This document shows, one piece after another, positions 61,058 to 64,000 of a stretch of 64,000 nucleotides of DNA (the stretch's first letter is position 1; each line of letters starts with the position of its first letter). Origin of the DNA: Gnetum montanum (Eukaryota; Streptophyta; Gnetopsida; Gnetales; Gnetaceae); NCBI GenBank assembly GCA_015680685.1, contig MNCI01005009.1, positions 289,639 to 353,638 on the forward strand, given 5' to 3'. The notes below the pieces were generated by a model, which saw only the letters and a program-made list of their open reading frames with translations, was not told the DNA's origin and did not search any database. A program made the translations under genes and the position numbers.

Positions 61058-61159
61058 GCATTTTATGATGTTGGTGGTCTTAGTGATGTAGGTGATGATG
61101 ATGATGATGCACCATCACCTCCTCTTCCAAATGCCCCCTTGGCACCATCAAATGCATAA
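61058..61159 (+). pseudogene. Last exon of the multi-exon unit
   Basis: It follows an acceptor TTCTATCTTATAG with a CACTAAC branch-like site at 61027-61033. It reads AFYDVGGLSDVG, then five Asp, then APSPPLPNAPLAPSNA and TAA at 61157-61159. The preceding donor is CACAA/GTATGA at 60938. The frame is intact across the whole exon. Confidence 0.55.
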
Positions 61160-61504
61160 TTTGTTTCAATTTATGCTTGACATTGTATGGCTTATGTCAG
61201 CCAACACTTGAGTTCTAGACATTTTATTATTTATGATTGATATTTTTAACATTTATGTCACACAATGTGATCATGACTCTGTTATTTTATTTTACTATGT
61301 TTTAAATTTTAAGTTTTTGGTTTTGGTTTTGCTTATATATGTTGTTGATTAACTTATCATTTTAAGGTTCTAAGGTTACAAGTGTTAAAAATATTTATGT
61401 GAAATATGGCTACGTTGGCTATGGCAAGAACTATAAGATTATGAATAGGCAAGGGTTACTTGCCATTTTTTTTATTTTTTTAATAAAAGAAAAGGCATGA
61501 TAGG
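61160..61504. other. Presumed 3' flank of the multi-exon unit
   Basis: T-rich, with weak AATAAA-like sites (AATAAAAG at about 61480). No other feature was recognised. Confidence 0.4.
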
Positions 61505-61750
61505 CTATACATTTTTCACTAGTTTAAGCCATGATGGATCGTGATGCTAGTTTAAAGTCTTAGTGGACTATAATGTCAATTTAAATTCTTAGTGGACTAT
61601 AATGCTAGTTTAAAGTCTTAGTAAACTATGATGCCAGTTTAAAGTCTCGATAGGCCATAATGTCAATTTCAGGCCTCAACAGGTCATGAAACTAGTTTAA
61701 GGCCTTTGTAGGCCATGGATTTGCTAGTTTTAGGCCATGGAAGGCCCTCA
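61505..61750. repeat. GGCC-rich short tandem repeat (site 3)
   Basis: Seven or so units of 30-36 bases around GCTAGTTTAAAGTCTTAGTGGACTATAAT, grading into GTTTAAGGCCTTTGTAGGCCATGG at the right. Related to 48380-48655 and 52340-52450. It lies between the multi-exon unit and the protease/gag block of the Tat-like element. Confidence 0.8.
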
Positions 61751-61989
61751 AATTTTTATATTTTTTTGGTAAAAATTTTTCTTTTCAAATTTTTATGGTT
61801 TTTCTTTTCAACTTTATAATTTTATTGTAAGGATTTTTGTTTTTATCATGTATAAAAGTAATGAAAAAGAAAGGTTTTAATACATAAGTAAAATACAAAT
61901 GAAAGTATAAATCTAGGCTACTTACATAAAGAGAAAAATGAAATGCACATACAAGCATAAAAAATTGGTAAAGAGATGCTAAGCTACAT
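61751..61989. other. AT-rich spacer
   Basis: Nothing recognisable between the short repeat and the end of the protease reading frame. Confidence 0.4.
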
Positions 61990-64000
61990 GAATATTAACT
62001 ATATGATTATAAGGTCATGGTGTGGAAGGGTCAGGGGATACTTCACTTGTGCAGACTCTTCCTAATTTTTGAAATATTAGGGAATGAGTAAGGTCTACTC
62101 TGCACAAGTTTGTATTTGCTATTGCCTTCACTAATGATGTTAAATGGAAGTTCATCCCATGATGCATCTTTCTGCCCATTGTTGTTGTTATTGGCTTCCT
62201 ATTTTCTTTCAAGTTGGATCTTGTGACTGAGAGTTTCTTTTTGAAACTCCACTTTGAACCCCTAATCTATGTCCATATTGTTAATAGCTAAGGGAACTAC
62301 GTTATCACCATGAATGATGATCTCACCTCTCTCATAAGAAAGGTTAATAGCTTGTAGGATGGGAGAAGACACATCTCATAATTGAGCTAACCATGGACTT
62401 CCTAAAATAAGGGTAATCCTAGGCGTCTCTTCCACCACCAAGAAATTCATAGTCATGGGGAATTGCTCCCTTTCCATAAAATCTAAGGAGATAAACCCCT
62501 TGACCATAATCCTTGATTTGTTAAAATACTTGAGAGAAACTATAGATGTTTGTTATATTTGCTCTGTCAAGCCTAATCATTCAACAATGGTGCATGGAAT
62601 GATGTTAGAAGTTGCACCATCATCTACATGCATCCGATGCACCTTGAACTATCCTATTCATATGGTTATAAATAGAGGACCCCTAGTAATTTCATCATTC
62701 TCAGGATTAACCTCAATTTCACTATCATGAAATATCAAGGGTGTCAGCTTCCCTTTCCTTGGTGTGGGAGGAATCATTACTACATGGATGGATTAATCGT
62801 TAGCTAGGATAATCTCACTAACAGGGATGGAAGTGAGCATCTTGACTAATGCCTCATGATGTGTGGCAAAAGTCATGATCAGGTCATACAAACAAAAATA
62901 AGTGTTCTTTTACTTAAGATATTTTCTAACCTGATCTATCATACTAAGGAAGGTTTTCTAGTTGGCTACAAGCTTGTTGCACTAGTTTTTCTTCACTTCC
63001 TCCATGTTCCCCAAAATGCATACTTTAGTCTTGGGTTATGATTGTTGGGGCTTATCCTCATTCTTTTGGCCATGAGCTTTGGTATCCTCCTGTAGTTTGT
63101 TGTTTCAAGTGGGTTAAGTAGAGAAGGTCATGGGTATAGTTGATATGGGAGTGGGCTTTGGTGAGCCCACTTCCTTCTATGCCTCCATCTACTTGTCACC
63201 CTTATTATTAGGCTTTTTCTTTTACTTCTTCCTTTGCTTATTTGAAGCTTTTTGGTTGTCAATTGTTGGTTGTGATGAAGATGCAATAGCATTAGCCACC
63301 ACATGAGGTTGTTGGGTGGTTTTATCAATTTGTGAGTCTATCGCTAGTTGGGCTACGATGGGTTGGGACACCCTAATGATAAATGGTTTCCTAGGAGGCA
63401 TTTGTGATGACACCCTTATGAAAAAAGGAGATCTTGACCTAGTGGGAGCTAAAGAAGCCCTTTCACCATAAGGGGATACATGAATCACAAATGGTTCTCT
63501 TGAGGATCTTTAATTACCATTTACATTGCATGTTGATATGATGTATGCAACATTGTATTTGTTCAATGGATCATTGTACACTTGCATCGATTGGTTTCGA
63601 GGTCAAAAAAGGTTGGATGCATCTAGAACCAGCTCTTCCCTATCTATCATCTTCTACAAGGCATCCTTCAGTGCAAGGTAGAAGTTTGTGTCATGACTAG
63701 GCAATTGGTGATAGTGGAAAAAGTGGTCTATCTTGAAGTATTTAGGTAGCAGTGGATCATCTTTTGTTGCTCTAGTGGGGTCCTTAACTATTTCATAGAG
63801 TCTATCCTACTTCTTTCAAGAAGCTTTGGACATCTGTTTATATTGGATACATTCACTTTTCAATAGTTGCTCCAAAAGCTCTCATGGTTTTAATGGTAGT
63901 GTAGTGTATTTAGACTTATTGTTCCTTTCAAAATTGGATCTATTCATTGTTGATGCAATGGCCATAGAGGCTTAAGGTTGGTTAGCATAGTTATTATTGG
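61990..64000 (-). pseudogene. Tat-like Gypsy gag (C-terminal) and protease remnant
   Basis: Minus strand; continues beyond the window edge. Near 63700-63580 the text SHDTNFYLALKDALQKMI and following is the His/Asp-containing end of a plant Gypsy gag, homologous to element B at 35185-35245. A linker, open at 63488-63222, has MPPRKPFIIRV twice-like and a Ser/Gln/Ala-rich tail. The protease lies at about 62640-62370: VDDGATSNIIP with the catalytic Asp-Gly kept, then a segment ending LILGSPWL, the expected C-terminal motif. A charged tail runs to about 62020. The matching reverse transcriptase is 10 kb away at 52.1 kb on the same strand. Confidence 0.8.

Larger units (their letters stand above)
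55924..61159 (+). pseudogene. Unrecognised multi-exon gene-like unit, antisense to the Tat-like element
   Basis: A series of protein-like blocks joined by plausible GT-AG introns. Exon 1: 55924-56036 (MKKSIKNPHIQELDEATKS), donor GTAGGT. Exon 2 follows the acceptor CCCTTATAG at 57479 (LDFIKPWYFQV-type text at about 57790). Exon 3 follows TACTAAC and CTTGTAG at 57998, with about 260 codons and few stops (RYVVFEQLRVEFDEQP, AKIAHSWWVGPP, open frame 58432-58617). It runs to CAG/GTAGTC near 59394. Next exon: 59508-59782, with VEEEQR-AKEA twice. Exons at 59872-60009 and 60124-60938 are helical and coiled-coil-like. The last, 61058-61159, has GDDDDDAPSPPLP and a stop. No known domain was recognised. 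It could be an accessory ORF of the element or a dead host gene. Confidence 0.55.

Overview
The window is a slice of a large, repeat-rich seed-plant nuclear genome. It is AT-rich, CpG-poor, and built almost entirely of old, nested retrotransposons. I found no intact gene. Every coding region is broken by frameshifts and by stops, many of which sit where Gln (CAG/CAA) or Arg (CGA) codons would be expected. That is the mark of methyl-cytosine deamination in long-silenced repeats. The age of the elements and the thin gene content would suit a giant-genome plant such as a gymnosperm, but the species cannot be fixed from sequence alone.

Layout, left to right. (1) 1-11.4 kb: a plus-strand Ty3/Gypsy element (gag, protease, reverse transcriptase, RNase H, integrase) split by a minus-strand Copia-like element, A1 (2725-8580, target duplication ATGGA). 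(2) 11.4-19.07 kb: a partial LTR, a cytochrome P450 N-terminal fragment (13.86-14.45 kb), a dispersed repeat rich in GGTTCTA/TAGAACC, and an unrecognised decayed coding region near 17-18 kb. (3) 19077-25646: A2, a complete second copy of the A family (LTR, PBS, gag, second ORF, polypurine tract, LTR, target duplication ATGAA), which lacks pol. (4) 25.9-27.4 kb: a minus-strand LINE reverse transcriptase remnant. (5) 28.0-31.56 kb: a plus-strand Copia gag-pol that stops where a Gypsy-type LTR begins. (6) 31.6-40.2 kb: element B, with two LTRs, gag and a protease remnant, no recognisable pol, and a long ATTTGACATC-type repeat. (7) 40.2-48.4 kb: LTR-like sequence, an unrecognised ORF with a Pro/Thr-rich linker, a second copy of the GGTTCTA repeat, and a perfect 16-bp hairpin. 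(8) 48.4-64 kb: a minus-strand Tat-like Gypsy element. Its RT-RNase H-second RNase H-integrase block (48.7-52.1 kb) lies about 10 kb from its gag-protease block (62-64 kb).

The most unusual structure is the interval between those two blocks. It holds a ~195-bp tandem array (52.8-54.7 kb) and, on the opposite strand, a decayed multi-exon gene-like unit (55.9-61.2 kb). That unit has several GT-AG introns, coiled-coil exons and an acidic/proline-rich final exon. GGCC-rich short repeats border the interval on both sides and also follow the integrase. This could be one giant Tat-like element carrying an antisense spliced gene, or two element pieces around an older unit. The gag/protease of this element is homologous to that of element B in the opposite orientation.

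Two single-N positions (37065 and 46116) are each flanked by 42-46 bp direct duplications and look like assembly joins.
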